Positions 56,576 through 64,000 of a stretch of 64,000 bases of DNA are shown piece by piece. Below the pieces are notes generated by a model, which worked only from the letters and a program-made list of their open reading frames with translations, was not told the DNA's origin and searched no databases. The number at the start of each line of letters is the position of its first letter. Position 1 is the first letter of the stretch. The stretch is taken from NCBI RefSeq assembly GCF_020966635.1, contig NZ_JAJKFQ010000005.1:522481-586480 (forward strand), read 5' to 3'. A program made the position numbers and the translations under genes. The stretch is from Stieleria sp. JC731 (GTDB lineage: Bacteria; Planctomycetota; Planctomycetia; Pirellulales; Pirellulaceae).

Positions 56576-57622
56576 ATGGCCGCAAGTAACCGCGCGAAGC
56601 TGATTTCGAAGCTGCATAGCGAGCTGAAAAAACGCTATTCAGTGCCACCGTCGCAACCATCGCGACCCCTGCTGGAACACATCCTCTACGCAGCTTTGTT
56701 GCAAGACGCGCCGTACGAATTGGCGGACGAAGGGCTGGCCAAGTGCGAGCAAGAGTTCTTTGATTGGAACGAAGTCCGTGTCACGACGGTAACTGAACTG
56801 ACACAAGTCTTGTCTGGAATGCCAGACCCACCGAAGACCGCGCGACGTCTGAAAGATGTCCTGCAAGCGGTCTTTGAAGAGTTCTACGCGTTCGATCTCG
56901 ACCACCTCAAGAAAGAGAACTTGGGAAAGGCGGTTGCGAAGTTCGAGGCCATGACAGCGATGACTCCGTTCATCCTGAGCTATACCGTCCAGCATGGCCT
57001 CGGCGGTCACTCGATCCCAATCGACTATGCCGCGATGGTCATCATGCTGGCCACCGGTATCGCAAGCCAAGGGGAAGCATCCGCTGGCAAAGTTCCCGGC
57101 TTGGAACGAGCAGTTCCCAAAAGCAAAGCTGTTGAGTTCTCGGCGCTATTGCATGAAGCGGGCGTCGCGTTGATGTCGGATCCGAGCGACAAAACCGCCC
57201 GGGCGCTGTTGGACGCTGTGGAAAAGGGTTCGGCTGAACGATACGACGAATGGGAAGCGAGCAAGAAGGCTGCCATTCGACGTGTCAAACGACGCCGCAA
57301 AGCCGAGAAAGACGCTGAAGAATCCGCGGATGCCGAAGAGGCGAAACCCGCAAAAAAGTCCTCAAAGTCGGCTCCTGAATCGTCTACAAAGGCGAAGAAA
57401 GAGTCGGCTAAGAAAAAGGTCAGCGAAGCAGACGAAGACTCGGCTGAGAAGTCTTCCACCAAGAAGGCTACACCTAAGAAAGCGACGAAGAAGAAGGCCG
57501 CAGCAGCGACGGCTGATGATGAGCCAGAGTCCGACGAGGCGAAGTCAGCTAAGAAAAAGACCACGAAAAAAACTACCAAGAAGGCATCGAACCGCAAGCT
57601 TTCCAAGCGAAAGCCGCGATAG
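56576..57622 (+). CDS. Endonuclease III-like fold protein with histone H1-like Lys-rich tail
   Basis: A 348-residue protein. Residues about 1-225 resemble the helical endonuclease III/HhH-GPD fold (FDWNEVRVTTVTELTQVLSG, KTARRLKDVLQAVFEEF, HGLGGHSIPIDYAAMVIMLATG). The usual catalytic Lys in a LPGVG(R/K)KTA hairpin is replaced by HGLGGHSIPID, and no iron-sulfur cysteines occur, so glycosylase activity is doubtful. Residues about 240-348 are Lys/Ala/Ser-rich with repeated KK(T/A)TKK units, like bacterial histone H1-like tails that bind DNA. It lies between rbfA and the YebC gene. It may be a DNA-binding or nucleoid protein. The fold call is by eye and needs confirmation. Confidence 0.6.
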   Translation: MAASNRAKLISKLHSELKKRYSVPPSQPSRPLLEHILYAALLQDAPYELADEGLAKCEQEFFDWNEVRVTTVTELTQVLSGMPDPPKTARRLKDVLQAVFEEFYAFDLDHLKKENLGKAVAKFEAMTAMTPFILSYTVQHGLGGHSIPIDYAAMVIMLATGIASQGEASAGKVPGLERAVPKSKAVEFSALLHEAGVALMSDPSDKTARALLDAVEKGSAERYDEWEASKKAAIRRVKRRRKAEKDAEESADAEEAKPAKKSSKSAPESSTKAKKESAKKKVSEADEDSAEKSSTKKATPKKATKKKAAAATADDEPESDEAKSAKKKTTKKTTKKASNRKLSKRKPR

Positions 57623-57675
57623 TTCAGACCACAGCTTTCTCGGTCCCCCTTCACATCATCTTGTTTGGTTAAGTC

Positions 57676-58422
57676 ATGGCAGGTCATTCCAAGTGGGCGA
57701 ACATCCAGCACCGCAAAGGACGTGTGGATGCGGCCCGCGGCAAGTTATGGAGTAAGTTGAGCAAAGCGATTATCAGCGCGGCTCAGTCTGGTGGCGGTGA
57801 TCCTTCGTCGAACTTCAAATTGCGAAAGGCAATTGACGATGCCAAGGCCGTCAGTATGCCCAAGGACAATATCGAACGTGCGATCAAACGTGGCACGGGC
57901 GAGTCCGGTGAAGGCCGAGTCGAAGAAATCATCTACGAAGGTTACGGTCCAGGTGGTGTCGCAATCATGTGCGAAAGCCTGACCGACAATCGCAACCGTA
58001 CTGCCCCAGAACTGCGTTTGCTGTTTTCAAAGATGGGCGGCGAGCTGGGCAAAACCGGTTGCGTGTCGTATCTGTTCGACCGTAAGGGCTTGTTCGTATT
58101 CGATGCCGAGAGCGTTGATGAGGATCAGGTCACCGAGATTGCTTTGGAAAATGGCGGTGAGGACGTCGAGACGACTGACGAAGGAAAGTTGCAAGTCACA
58201 ACGGCTCCTGATGCCTATCAATCGCTGTCCGAAGCGTTTGAAGCTGCCGAATTGGAACCAGAGATCAAGGAGATCACGCTGATTCCACAAACGACCGTCG
58301 AAGTTGACGCCGAAACCGGCAAGAAGGCGATGCGGTTGTTGGAGCAATTGGACGATCATGACGACGTTCAGAATGTCAGTACGAATCTGAACATCACCGA
58401 CGACATGATGTCGGAAGATTAA
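57676..58422 (+). CDS. YebC/PmpR/TACO1 family protein
   Basis: A 248-residue protein with the conserved opening AGHSKWANIQHRKGR, then GGGDPSSNFKLRKAID, MPKDNIERAIKRGTG, EEIIYEGYGPGGVAIM and DNRNRTAPELR, exactly as in the family. Members act as transcription regulators or, for several, relieve ribosome stalling at poly-proline or similar stretches; which one applies here is unknown. It is 53 bp after the Lys-rich protein gene. The context with nusA, infB and rbfA fits a role in translation (inference). Confidence 0.95.
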   Translation: MAGHSKWANIQHRKGRVDAARGKLWSKLSKAIISAAQSGGGDPSSNFKLRKAIDDAKAVSMPKDNIERAIKRGTGESGEGRVEEIIYEGYGPGGVAIMCESLTDNRNRTAPELRLLFSKMGGELGKTGCVSYLFDRKGLFVFDAESVDEDQVTEIALENGGEDVETTDEGKLQVTTAPDAYQSLSEAFEAAELEPEIKEITLIPQTTVEVDAETGKKAMRLLEQLDDHDDVQNVSTNLNITDDMMSED

Positions 58423-58477
58423 AACAACGGTCGGGTTGTGATGTGTTGAACCGAGCCGAAAACGCATTAGCGACGGT

Positions 58478-58688
58478 CAACTCTCGTCGCAAGGCTCCCG
58501 CCTTGCGACGCACTGAATTGCAGCCTCCGGCTGCCGACAACTGTGGCGATCATGTTGTGGTCTGGTAGGAAGAGCCCAGGGGATGGACTCATCGCTTCGT
58601 CCACTACCGCTTTGTGGAGAACCGCACACTGACGCGTCAGTGGCTGATGGGACAATCAGACTGAGCCGTGATCGCGCTAGCGACGGTT
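58478..58688. repeat. Long intergenic repeat, copy A
   Basis: About 210 bp beginning caactctcgtcgcaaggctc and ending cgcgctagcgacggtt. It contains the block ggatggactcatcgcttcgt, which is also in copy B (58766-58983) and, inverted, at 37132-37166. A short open frame inside is not protein-like. Copy A directly follows the YebC gene region. Confidence 0.8.
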
Positions 58689-58765
58689 GAGTGATTTTCG
58701 AACTTCATTGGCGGGCAGAGCCCGCGAGGCATCGCGTGCGAGGCGGGAGCCTCGCACGAGCAATT

Positions 58766-58983
58766 CAACTCTCGTCGCAAGGCTCTTGTCTTGTGACGCA
58801 ATGTTTTGCATCCTCCGGCTGCCGACAACTGCGGCGATCGTATATCCCTCAGCGGGAAAGAAGGCAGCAGCCCAGGGGATGGACTCATCGCTTCGTCCAC
58901 TACCAGTTTGTAGAGACCCGCACGCTGGCGCGACAGTGGCTGATGGAACTTTCAACCTGACCGTGATCGCGCTAGCGACGGTT
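58766..58983. repeat. Long intergenic repeat, copy B
   Basis: Second copy of the repeat at 58478, same orientation, with matching start and end but differing in the middle (about 80 percent by eye). Between the copies are 77 bp that include gcgcgaggcatcgc-type GC palindromes. Copy B stops just before the nrdJ terminator. Confidence 0.8.
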
Positions 58984-58994
58984 CTTGTGACCAA

Positions 58995-59033
58995 AACAAA
59001 ACGCGGCCACAAAGTTTACCTTTGTGGCCGCGT
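58995..59033 (-). terminator. Intrinsic terminator after nrdJ
   Basis: Perfect 14-bp stem ACGCGGCCACAAAG/CTTTGTGGCCGCGT (59001-59014, 59020-59033) with a five-base loop. On the minus strand it is followed by TTTTGTTTTGG. It ends the nrdJ transcript. Confidence 0.9.
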
Positions 59034-59064
59034 CATTGATTGGATTCAATTTGGCTGATTGCGA

Positions 59065-62000
59065 TCAGCTGCAACCCATGCTGGCACCACAGTTGTGGCA
59101 CAAGTAACAGTTACCGTTTCGAACGGTGATGCTGCCGCAGTTATCGCAACTTGGGGCATCGATTTGGAACCGTGCAAACTGTTCTTGGCGGTTGTCTTCT
59201 TTCTTGGACGAACCGTTCGTTCCGTTCCCGTTGATGCTCGACAACAAGCTCGCCCGTTCGTTCTTTGCGATCGACGATTCGATTGGGGTAACTTCGGCGC
59301 CGTTGCCGGAATTGACCGAGTCTTGTGCCGGGGCGGGTGTGGTAGGCACCGCAACGTTGGCTGACATGCTGTCATCGTTGCTCATGAACGTTAGGCCGAG
59401 CCAGCGAGCGATGTAGTCGACAACACTTTTAGCGATACGGATATCTTTGTTGCTCGTGTGTCCCATCGGTTCGAACCGAGTATGGCTGAACTTGTTGACC
59501 AGGACTTCGAGTGGGACTCCGTACTGCAGTGCGATCGAAAGCGCGGTGCCGAAGCTGTCCATGATACCGCCGACGGTCGAACCTTCTTTGGCCATGGTGA
59601 TGAAGACTTCACCAGGGCGTCCGTCGGGATATTGTCCGACGCAAAGGTAACCTTCGTGACCAGCGATCGTGAACTTGTGCGTGATGCTGGTTCGGGTATC
59701 CGGCAAGCGTTCACGGCGTGGCTTGTAAACGATCTTCTCAACCGTCTTGGTGACGACCTTGGTTTCGGTCTTGGTAACCTTGTCGTCAGACTTCGTGTTC
59801 AGCGGCTGCGACTGCTTGCTGCCATCGCGGTAGATTGCGATCGCTTTAAGTCCCAGTTCCCAGCCCCAGTAGTACGCGTCGGCGATGTCAGCCGGCGTCG
59901 TGTCGTTGGGCATGTTGACCGTTTTGCTGATCGCACCGGAAAGGAACGGCTGAGCGGCGGCCATCATGGTGATGTGTGCTTTCCACGAGATGCTGCGGAT
60001 ACCATTGGCAGGGGTGAATGCACAGTCAAACACGGGCAAGTGCTCGGCTTTCAATTCCGGGGCACCTTCGATGGTATCGTTAACATCGATGAATGCCAGG
60101 ATCACTTCGATTTGCTCTGGGGTGTAACCCAGATTCTGCAGTGCCGGTGCAACCGTTTGGTTGACGATCTTCAGCATCCCGCCGCCGGCGAGTTGTTTGT
60201 ACTTCACCAACGCGATATCTGGCTCGATTCCCGTGGTATCGCAGTCCATCATGAAGCTGATCGTTCCGGTCGGTGCCAGTACGGTCGCTTGGGCGTTGCG
60301 GAAACCGTAGCGTTCGCCGATATCCAGAACGTCGTCCCACAGCTTTTGTGCTGCTTCTTTCAGTTCGGCTGGGCCTTCGTCTTCGATGTCATTTGCCGCG
60401 TCGCGGTGCATTCGCATCACGTTCAGCATTGGCTTCTCGTTCTCTGAGTAATCATCGAACGGTCCGACCACACCAGCCATTTCCGCACTGGTGCGGTTGG
60501 CTTCACCATGCAGCAGAGCGGTCAACGAACCACAAAGGCCGCGAGCAGCCTTCGAGTCATAGGCCAAACCACGTGACATGATCAGCGAACCCAGGTTGCT
60601 GTAGCCCAGACCCAGCGGACGGAACCGGTGGCTGTTGCGAGCGATCGGCTCGGTGGGATAGCTCGCATGATCGACCAGGATTTCCTGAGCGATGAAGAAC
60701 AGGCGTGCGGCAGCACGGAAACGCTTCACATCGAACGAACCGTCGCGGTTGGCAAACTTCATCAAGTTGATGGATGCCAAGTTGCAGGCGGTGTTGTCCA
60801 GGAACATGTATTCCGAGCAAGGGTTCGATGCGTTGATCGCGCCACTGTTCGGGCAGGTGTGCCACTTGTTGATTGTGGTGTCGTATTGAACGCCCGGGTC
60901 GCCACAGTGCCATGCGCACTCCGACATTTTGTTGAGCAATTCTTTCGCATCATAGGATGGTGGATCGCCGCCGACTTTGTCGGTAACCCAGCGAGTTTGC
61001 CAACGCTTGTTGTCGCGAACCGCTTCCATGTAGTCATCGGTGACGCGGACAGACAGGTTAGCGTTTTGGAAGCAGACGCTGCTGTAAGCTTCGCCATTGA
61101 AGTTGGAATCGTAGCCTTCACGAATCAACGCGTGGGCCTTCTTTTCTTCCGACCATTTGCACTCGATGAACTCGAGAATATCTGGGTGCCAGACTTTCAA
61201 CGACTGCATCTTTGCGGCGCGACGGGTTTTACCACCGCTTTTGACAACTCCGGCGATGGAGTCGTAAACACGCATGAATGAAAGTGGGCCCGATGGAGTT
61301 CCGCCACCGGAGAGCTTTTCTTTGCTCGAACGGATGGTAGACAGGTCGGTGCCGGTTCCCGATCCGAATTTGAACAGCATCGCTTCGGCACACGCAAGAC
61401 GCATGATGTCTTCCATGTTGTCTTCAACCGCTTGGATGAAGCACGCGCTGCCTTGGGGGAATTCGTAAGGGTTGTCGGGTTGGAAGGTTTCGCCTTCGGT
61501 TCGGTCCCACGCCCAGTTGCACTTCGCGCCCGTCACACCGTATTGGTGATGCAAACCGACGTTGAACCAAACGGGACTGTTGAATGCACCGTGTTGGTGC
61601 AGGCACAACCAGGTCAGGTCGCGATAGAAATTCTCGCCATCTTCGGGCGATTCGAAATAGCCATCAGCCAATCCCCAGTCGGCGATCGTCCGTGTGACAC
61701 GGTGAACCAACTGACGAACCGATCGTTCGCGTTCTTCGGTGTTCTTGGGGTCGCCATAGAAATATTTGCTGACAACAACATTGGTAGCCAGTTGCGACCA
61801 AGTTGTCGGCACTTCGCAATTGTTCTGCTCGAACAACGCTTTGCCGGTTTCGTCTTTGATCGCGGCGCTGCGGATTTCCCACTGCGCAGTATCAAAAGGT
61901 GTTTTTCCGTCGGCTGGGCAGAACGTGGGTTCGACTTTCAAACCGGGGCGGTCGCCGCGCAAGGTCTTGCCAAAGATCTCACTAGCGTATTGGACGCCGT

Positions 62001-62076
62001 GTTGATTGTTAACCTTTTCCAGGGCTGCATCGCCCCCACTCGCCGCACGTGAACTTTCGGGAAGAACAGTAGCCAT
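59065..62076 (-). CDS. nrdJ: Adenosylcobalamin-dependent (class II) ribonucleotide reductase
   Basis: A 1003-residue reductase that turns ribonucleotides into deoxyribonucleotides with a cobalamin-generated thiyl radical. Active-site residues: Cys212 (GSACFIQ), Cys420 and Glu422 in NPCSE, Cys431 in DNTACNLAS. The N-terminal region matches the class II ten-stranded barrel start. After about 770 there is a Lys/Thr/Val-rich linker (KTETKVVTKTVEKIV), a TSCPD-like domain (GHEGYLCVGQYPDGRPGEVF), a Ser/Asn-rich spacer, and a C-terminal zinc ribbon with CDNCG and CHNCGASMGCS that can shuttle electrons. Length is typical of the large class II form. GGAG lies 14 bases before the ATG. Terminator at 59001. 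Confidence 0.96.
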   Translation of the reverse strand: MATVLPESSRAASGGDAALEKVNNQHGVQYASEIFGKTLRGDRPGLKVEPTFCPADGKTPFDTAQWEIRSAAIKDETGKALFEQNNCEVPTTWSQLATNVVVSKYFYGDPKNTEERERSVRQLVHRVTRTIADWGLADGYFESPEDGENFYRDLTWLCLHQHGAFNSPVWFNVGLHHQYGVTGAKCNWAWDRTEGETFQPDNPYEFPQGSACFIQAVEDNMEDIMRLACAEAMLFKFGSGTGTDLSTIRSSKEKLSGGGTPSGPLSFMRVYDSIAGVVKSGGKTRRAAKMQSLKVWHPDILEFIECKWSEEKKAHALIREGYDSNFNGEAYSSVCFQNANLSVRVTDDYMEAVRDNKRWQTRWVTDKVGGDPPSYDAKELLNKMSECAWHCGDPGVQYDTTINKWHTCPNSGAINASNPCSEYMFLDNTACNLASINLMKFANRDGSFDVKRFRAAARLFFIAQEILVDHASYPTEPIARNSHRFRPLGLGYSNLGSLIMSRGLAYDSKAARGLCGSLTALLHGEANRTSAEMAGVVGPFDDYSENEKPMLNVMRMHRDAANDIEDEGPAELKEAAQKLWDDVLDIGERYGFRNAQATVLAPTGTISFMMDCDTTGIEPDIALVKYKQLAGGGMLKIVNQTVAPALQNLGYTPEQIEVILAFIDVNDTIEGAPELKAEHLPVFDCAFTPANGIRSISWKAHITMMAAAQPFLSGAISKTVNMPNDTTPADIADAYYWGWELGLKAIAIYRDGSKQSQPLNTKSDDKVTKTETKVVTKTVEKIVYKPRRERLPDTRTSITHKFTIAGHEGYLCVGQYPDGRPGEVFITMAKEGSTVGGIMDSFGTALSIALQYGVPLEVLVNKFSHTRFEPMGHTSNKDIRIAKSVVDYIARWLGLTFMSNDDSMSANVAVPTTPAPAQDSVNSGNGAEVTPIESSIAKNERASLLSSINGNGTNGSSKKEDNRQEQFARFQIDAPSCDNCGSITVRNGNCYLCHNCGASMGCS

Positions 62077-62380
62077 CGTTTGATCAAACTCCGTGAGTCG
62101 TCCGTGGAACCAAACAAGGAGAACGTTTCGGAACTACGCTGGCGCAAAAGAGAGTTGCGGGATCCAACGACACGAAACGTCAGTTTGGTCCGTCCTAAAA
62201 ATGAGGGGAAACAACAAGACAATCTGTCACGTCTGCCCACCTAGAACGCCGTCGTGAAAGCGGCATAAGAACCCCCTAAAGGATCCTTCCCTTTTTCGCG
62301 AACCTTCCAAGTTGGCCAATCGCTAAAACCATGAATACCAGAAATGATGTCACTACCGGTAGGGATGTTTTGGTCGATTG

Positions 62381-62393
62381 CCACTATATGTGG
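62381..62393. promoter_or_regulatory. NrdR-box-like palindrome upstream of nrdJ
   Basis: CCACTATATGTGG is a near-perfect palindrome that contains CACTATAT, the core of the known NrdR box. NrdR represses reductase genes. It lies about 305 bp upstream of nrdJ, which is far for a direct operator, and I see only one box where two are common. Confidence 0.35.
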
Positions 62394-62463
62394 GCGACGC
62401 GAGGAATCTTAGGCATTGCCTGCCGACTGTCAAACTAAAAGTTTCGGCGATCCTAAGTCCATC

Positions 62464-62491
62464 GATAGCAACGGGTTACGATATTGCTATC
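62464..62491. promoter_or_regulatory. Inverted repeat near the DUF202/nrdJ divergent region
   Basis: GATAGCAA (62464-62471) and TTGCTATC (62484-62491) are exact 8-bp inverted arms around 12 bases. They could be an operator for a dimeric regulator or a hairpin. No regulator gene is near. Confidence 0.35.
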
Positions 62492-62795
62492 AAAGCAAGA
62501 AGAGGTGGGTGCGGTTGTGGGAAATTGACGTAAACCGTTTTCTCGTGAAGGGTTAGTGAAGTTTCTTGAGTTGCACGTGGGCAACTGTGGGAAAAATGTC
62601 AGCGAGGAAAACTTTTTCGAGGGCCCAATTGCATTGAACGAGTAGGCAAGATGGGATGGCTGGGGTGTTTGCCGGTTTGGTTCGCCTCAGGAAGTCTGAT
62701 TTGGAGTGCTATTTGATTGCGCGACCTACTGCACAATGCTGATGCATCAAGATAGCAAAGCACCGCTTTTTCACCCCTCCGGAGGCACTTGTCCT

Positions 62796-63080
62796 GTGGA
62801 TACAAATCCCGTTCCAAACTTGGGGCTAATTCGAACCGAATTGGCAAATGAGCGAACAATTTTGGCTTACCTGCGAACCGCGATCATGTTGGTCGGTACC
62901 GGGATCTCGCTGGTGAAGTTTCTGCAGGTCACCCCTGACTTAATTGCCTTGGGTTGGGGGCTGATTGTCGGAGGGGCCTTGGTAGGATTGGTCGGGGCTG
63001 TTCGCTATTTTCGGCTTCGGGCACGCCTGAACCTGGTTAGAACCGAAGGTCAGCCCAAAGTTGACGGCGAAGACAGCTAG
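62796..63080 (+). CDS. DUF202 family small membrane protein
   Basis: A 94-residue protein with the DUF202 pattern: NLGLIRTELANERTILAYLRTAIMLVG, two membrane helices and a basic end RYFRLRARLNLVR. Family members are inner-membrane proteins of unknown function, some next to formate or iron genes. The GTG at 62796 is chosen because GGAGG lies at 62781-62785; the longer frame to 62706 begins with unrelated residues. Divergent from nrdJ. Confidence 0.8.
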   Translation: MDTNPVPNLGLIRTELANERTILAYLRTAIMLVGTGISLVKFLQVTPDLIALGWGLIVGGALVGLVGAVRYFRLRARLNLVRTEGQPKVDGEDS

Positions 63081-63409
63081 GTTGGCGCCGTTTGTCTATT
63101 GCTCCCCATTTGAATAGTTCTGCATCGAACGAATAATCTTGAGTGATTCTTGGGGGATGTGCTGCCCCGTGGTGTTGAATTCATCGCGACAGCCTGCAGA
63201 ATCGCAACCTCGCGACGCTTTCTGGAGATCGCTCGCTGCTGTCTCGATAACAGCCATGCAACCAATGAAAGGAATCGTCAGGCGTTATAATTGAGTCGGA
63301 CGAGCAAACCAGCTCGTGAAATGCCAAGACATCCGACTAAGTCGCCGATTCGGTGACCCGTTTTCGTGGCACCGTCCGGCACATCGTTACATCTTTGGAA
63401 CAGAACATC
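63081..63409. other. Intergenic spacer before the small protein gene
   Basis: 329 bp. TATAAT at 63286-63291 is the only consensus-like promoter part and has no good -35 partner. I see no hairpin with a T run, RNA gene or repeat. Confidence 0.3.
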
Positions 63410-63685
63410 ATGGCTTCGGCGCAATCGGCTGACGACATCGTGGCTGACAAGTTTCTTGAAGTCCGCGCCAAACTATTGGAGATCGCGGCAACACTCGATC
63501 GCATCGATCGGGCGGCCGAGAATGCACCTCTGTCTACGGCATCGATTGCTCGCCGTGAATCCATTCAAGAGGGGATCGAGATAATCGCGTCCAGCGGCGA
63601 CGACCGCGCGGCGAGATTGCAGATGCTTTATTCGCGGGATTACGAACCGCAGTGGCGTGAAAAATTCGGCATGACTTCGTCTTAG
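63410..63685 (+). CDS. Small helical protein of unknown function
   Basis: A 91-residue protein, mostly helical and charged ([35 protein letters not shown]), ending [15 protein letters not shown]. No family recognised. ATG 63410 has GGAA upstream; a longer start at 63353 lacks support. It is 58 bp upstream of a TatD-like hydrolase gene in the same direction, so it is probably in the same operon. Confidence 0.55.
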   Translation: MASAQSADDIVADKFLEVRAKLLEIAATLDRIDRAAENAPLSTASIARRESIQEGIEIIASSGDDRAARLQMLYSRDYEPQWREKFGMTSS

Positions 63686-63743
63686 ATCTGCATCCGCGTC
63701 TCAGCCTCGATCTTCCACTTTCTATTACAGCCAACGAACGGCC

Positions 63744-64000
63744 ATGGACTATATCGATCCGCACATCCACATGGTTTCCCGTACCACCGACGACTACGCC
63801 ACGTTGGCGCGGATGGGGTGTGTAGCGATGAGCGAGCCGGCATTTTGGGCCGGTTACGATCGCGGCAGCGTCGACGGGTTTCGAGACTACTTTCGCCAAC
63901 TGACAGAAACCGAGCCGGCTCGTGCCGCACAATACGGCATCCAGCATTACACGTGGTTGTGCATCAACGCCAAAGAGGCGGAGAACGTCAGCTTGTCGCG
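63744..64000 (+). CDS. TatD-like metallohydrolase, N-terminal part (runs off window)
   Basis: Begins with ATG and [21 protein letters not shown], where the HxH pair is the first metal ligand set of the amidohydrolase/TatD fold. After it come [20 protein letters not shown] and [18 protein letters not shown]. The pattern SRTTDDY...EPAFW resembles the TatD-like protein EboB of the ebo cluster (found in cyanobacteria, planctomycetes and others; linked to export of metabolites) more than DNase-type TatD. Only 85 residues are in the window, so the later ligands cannot be checked. If EboB is right, genes for a UbiA-like prenyltransferase and a sugar-phosphate isomerase-like protein should follow. 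Confidence 0.75.
   Translation, partial: MDYIDPHIHMVSRTTDDYATLARMGCVAMSEPAFWAGYDRGSVDGFRDYFRQLTETEPARAAQYGIQHYTWLCINAKEAENVSLS

Larger units (their letters stand above)
62077..62795. other. Upstream region of nrdJ and DUF202 gene
   Basis: 719 bp between divergent genes. It holds a NrdR-like palindrome (62381-62393) and an inverted repeat (62464-62491) described separately. I do not see a B12-box (GCCACTG) or other cobalamin riboswitch core on the nrdJ strand. The rest is A/G-rich with no protein-like frame. Confidence 0.4.

Noticed and set aside
62077-62480. Cobalamin riboswitch upstream of nrdJ
   Set aside because: Expected for a B12-dependent enzyme in some bacteria, but the B12-box core is not found on the minus strand.
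63264-63291. Promoter with TATAAT before the small protein gene
   Set aside because: No acceptable -35 element at 16-18 bases, so only noted in the spacer entry.

Overview
The window looks like a chromosomal piece of a planctomycete, most likely a Pirellulaceae (Rhodopirellula-type) bacterium. The evidence is a DUF1559 (SBP_bac_10) protein, a PEP-CTERM protein, a set of very large pseudopilin-like proteins, a rhamnogalacturonan lyase, a B12-dependent ribonucleotide reductase, and many intergenic copies of a GC-rich hairpin repeat. The assignment rests on protein content only.

Layout. 1-6366: a VanZ-like membrane protein, a small secreted protein, a PEP-CTERM protein, an FAD oxidase lacking both expected ends, a GT4 glycosyltransferase and a secreted GDSL hydrolase. 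6586-7660 (minus): a two-gene unit encoding a membrane-anchored coiled-coil protein and a small membrane protein. 8559-32360 (plus): pilus/secretion cluster A, with PilB-like ATPase, PilT, a second PilB-like ATPase, PilC, three prepilins, a GspI-like, a giant 2,614-residue GspK-like, a GspJ/PilW-like protein and a small Asp-rich protein. 32441-37501: rhamnogalacturonan lyase, an orphan SecA-derived protein and a DUF1559 protein among dispersed repeats. 37748-39643 (plus): a secretin. 40048-49308 (minus): cluster B, one ten-gene operon running GspG, response regulator, histidine kinase, STAS protein, GspE, GspF, PilM, PilN, PilO and PilP-like. 49807-58422 (plus): a secreted unknown, then nusA, infB, rbfA, a HhH-like protein with a histone-H1-like tail, and a YebC family protein. 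59065-62076 (minus): nrdJ. 62796-64000 (plus): DUF202 protein, a small unknown and the start of a TatD-like hydrolase.

How it fits together. Cluster A has extension and retraction motors, a platform protein and minor pseudopilins, but no secretin and no PilMNOP. Cluster B has a GspG-type major pseudopilin, one motor, a platform and an inner-membrane PilMNOP complex, and faces a convergent secretin gene. The two may be separate machines (a retractable pilus and a type II secretion-like system) or share the single secretin. Cluster B carries its own sensor kinase, receiver and STAS module between the pilin and the motor, which suggests dedicated control.

The most unusual content is the giant pseudopilin group, with an Asp/Gly-rich motif repeated in three consecutive proteins. 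Next come the SecA-derived orphan without ATPase motifs, the PilC with two extra membrane segments, and the hairpin repeat family, one copy of which supplies the stop codon of the lyase gene. All functional calls come from reading motifs by eye; no database search or structure prediction was run.
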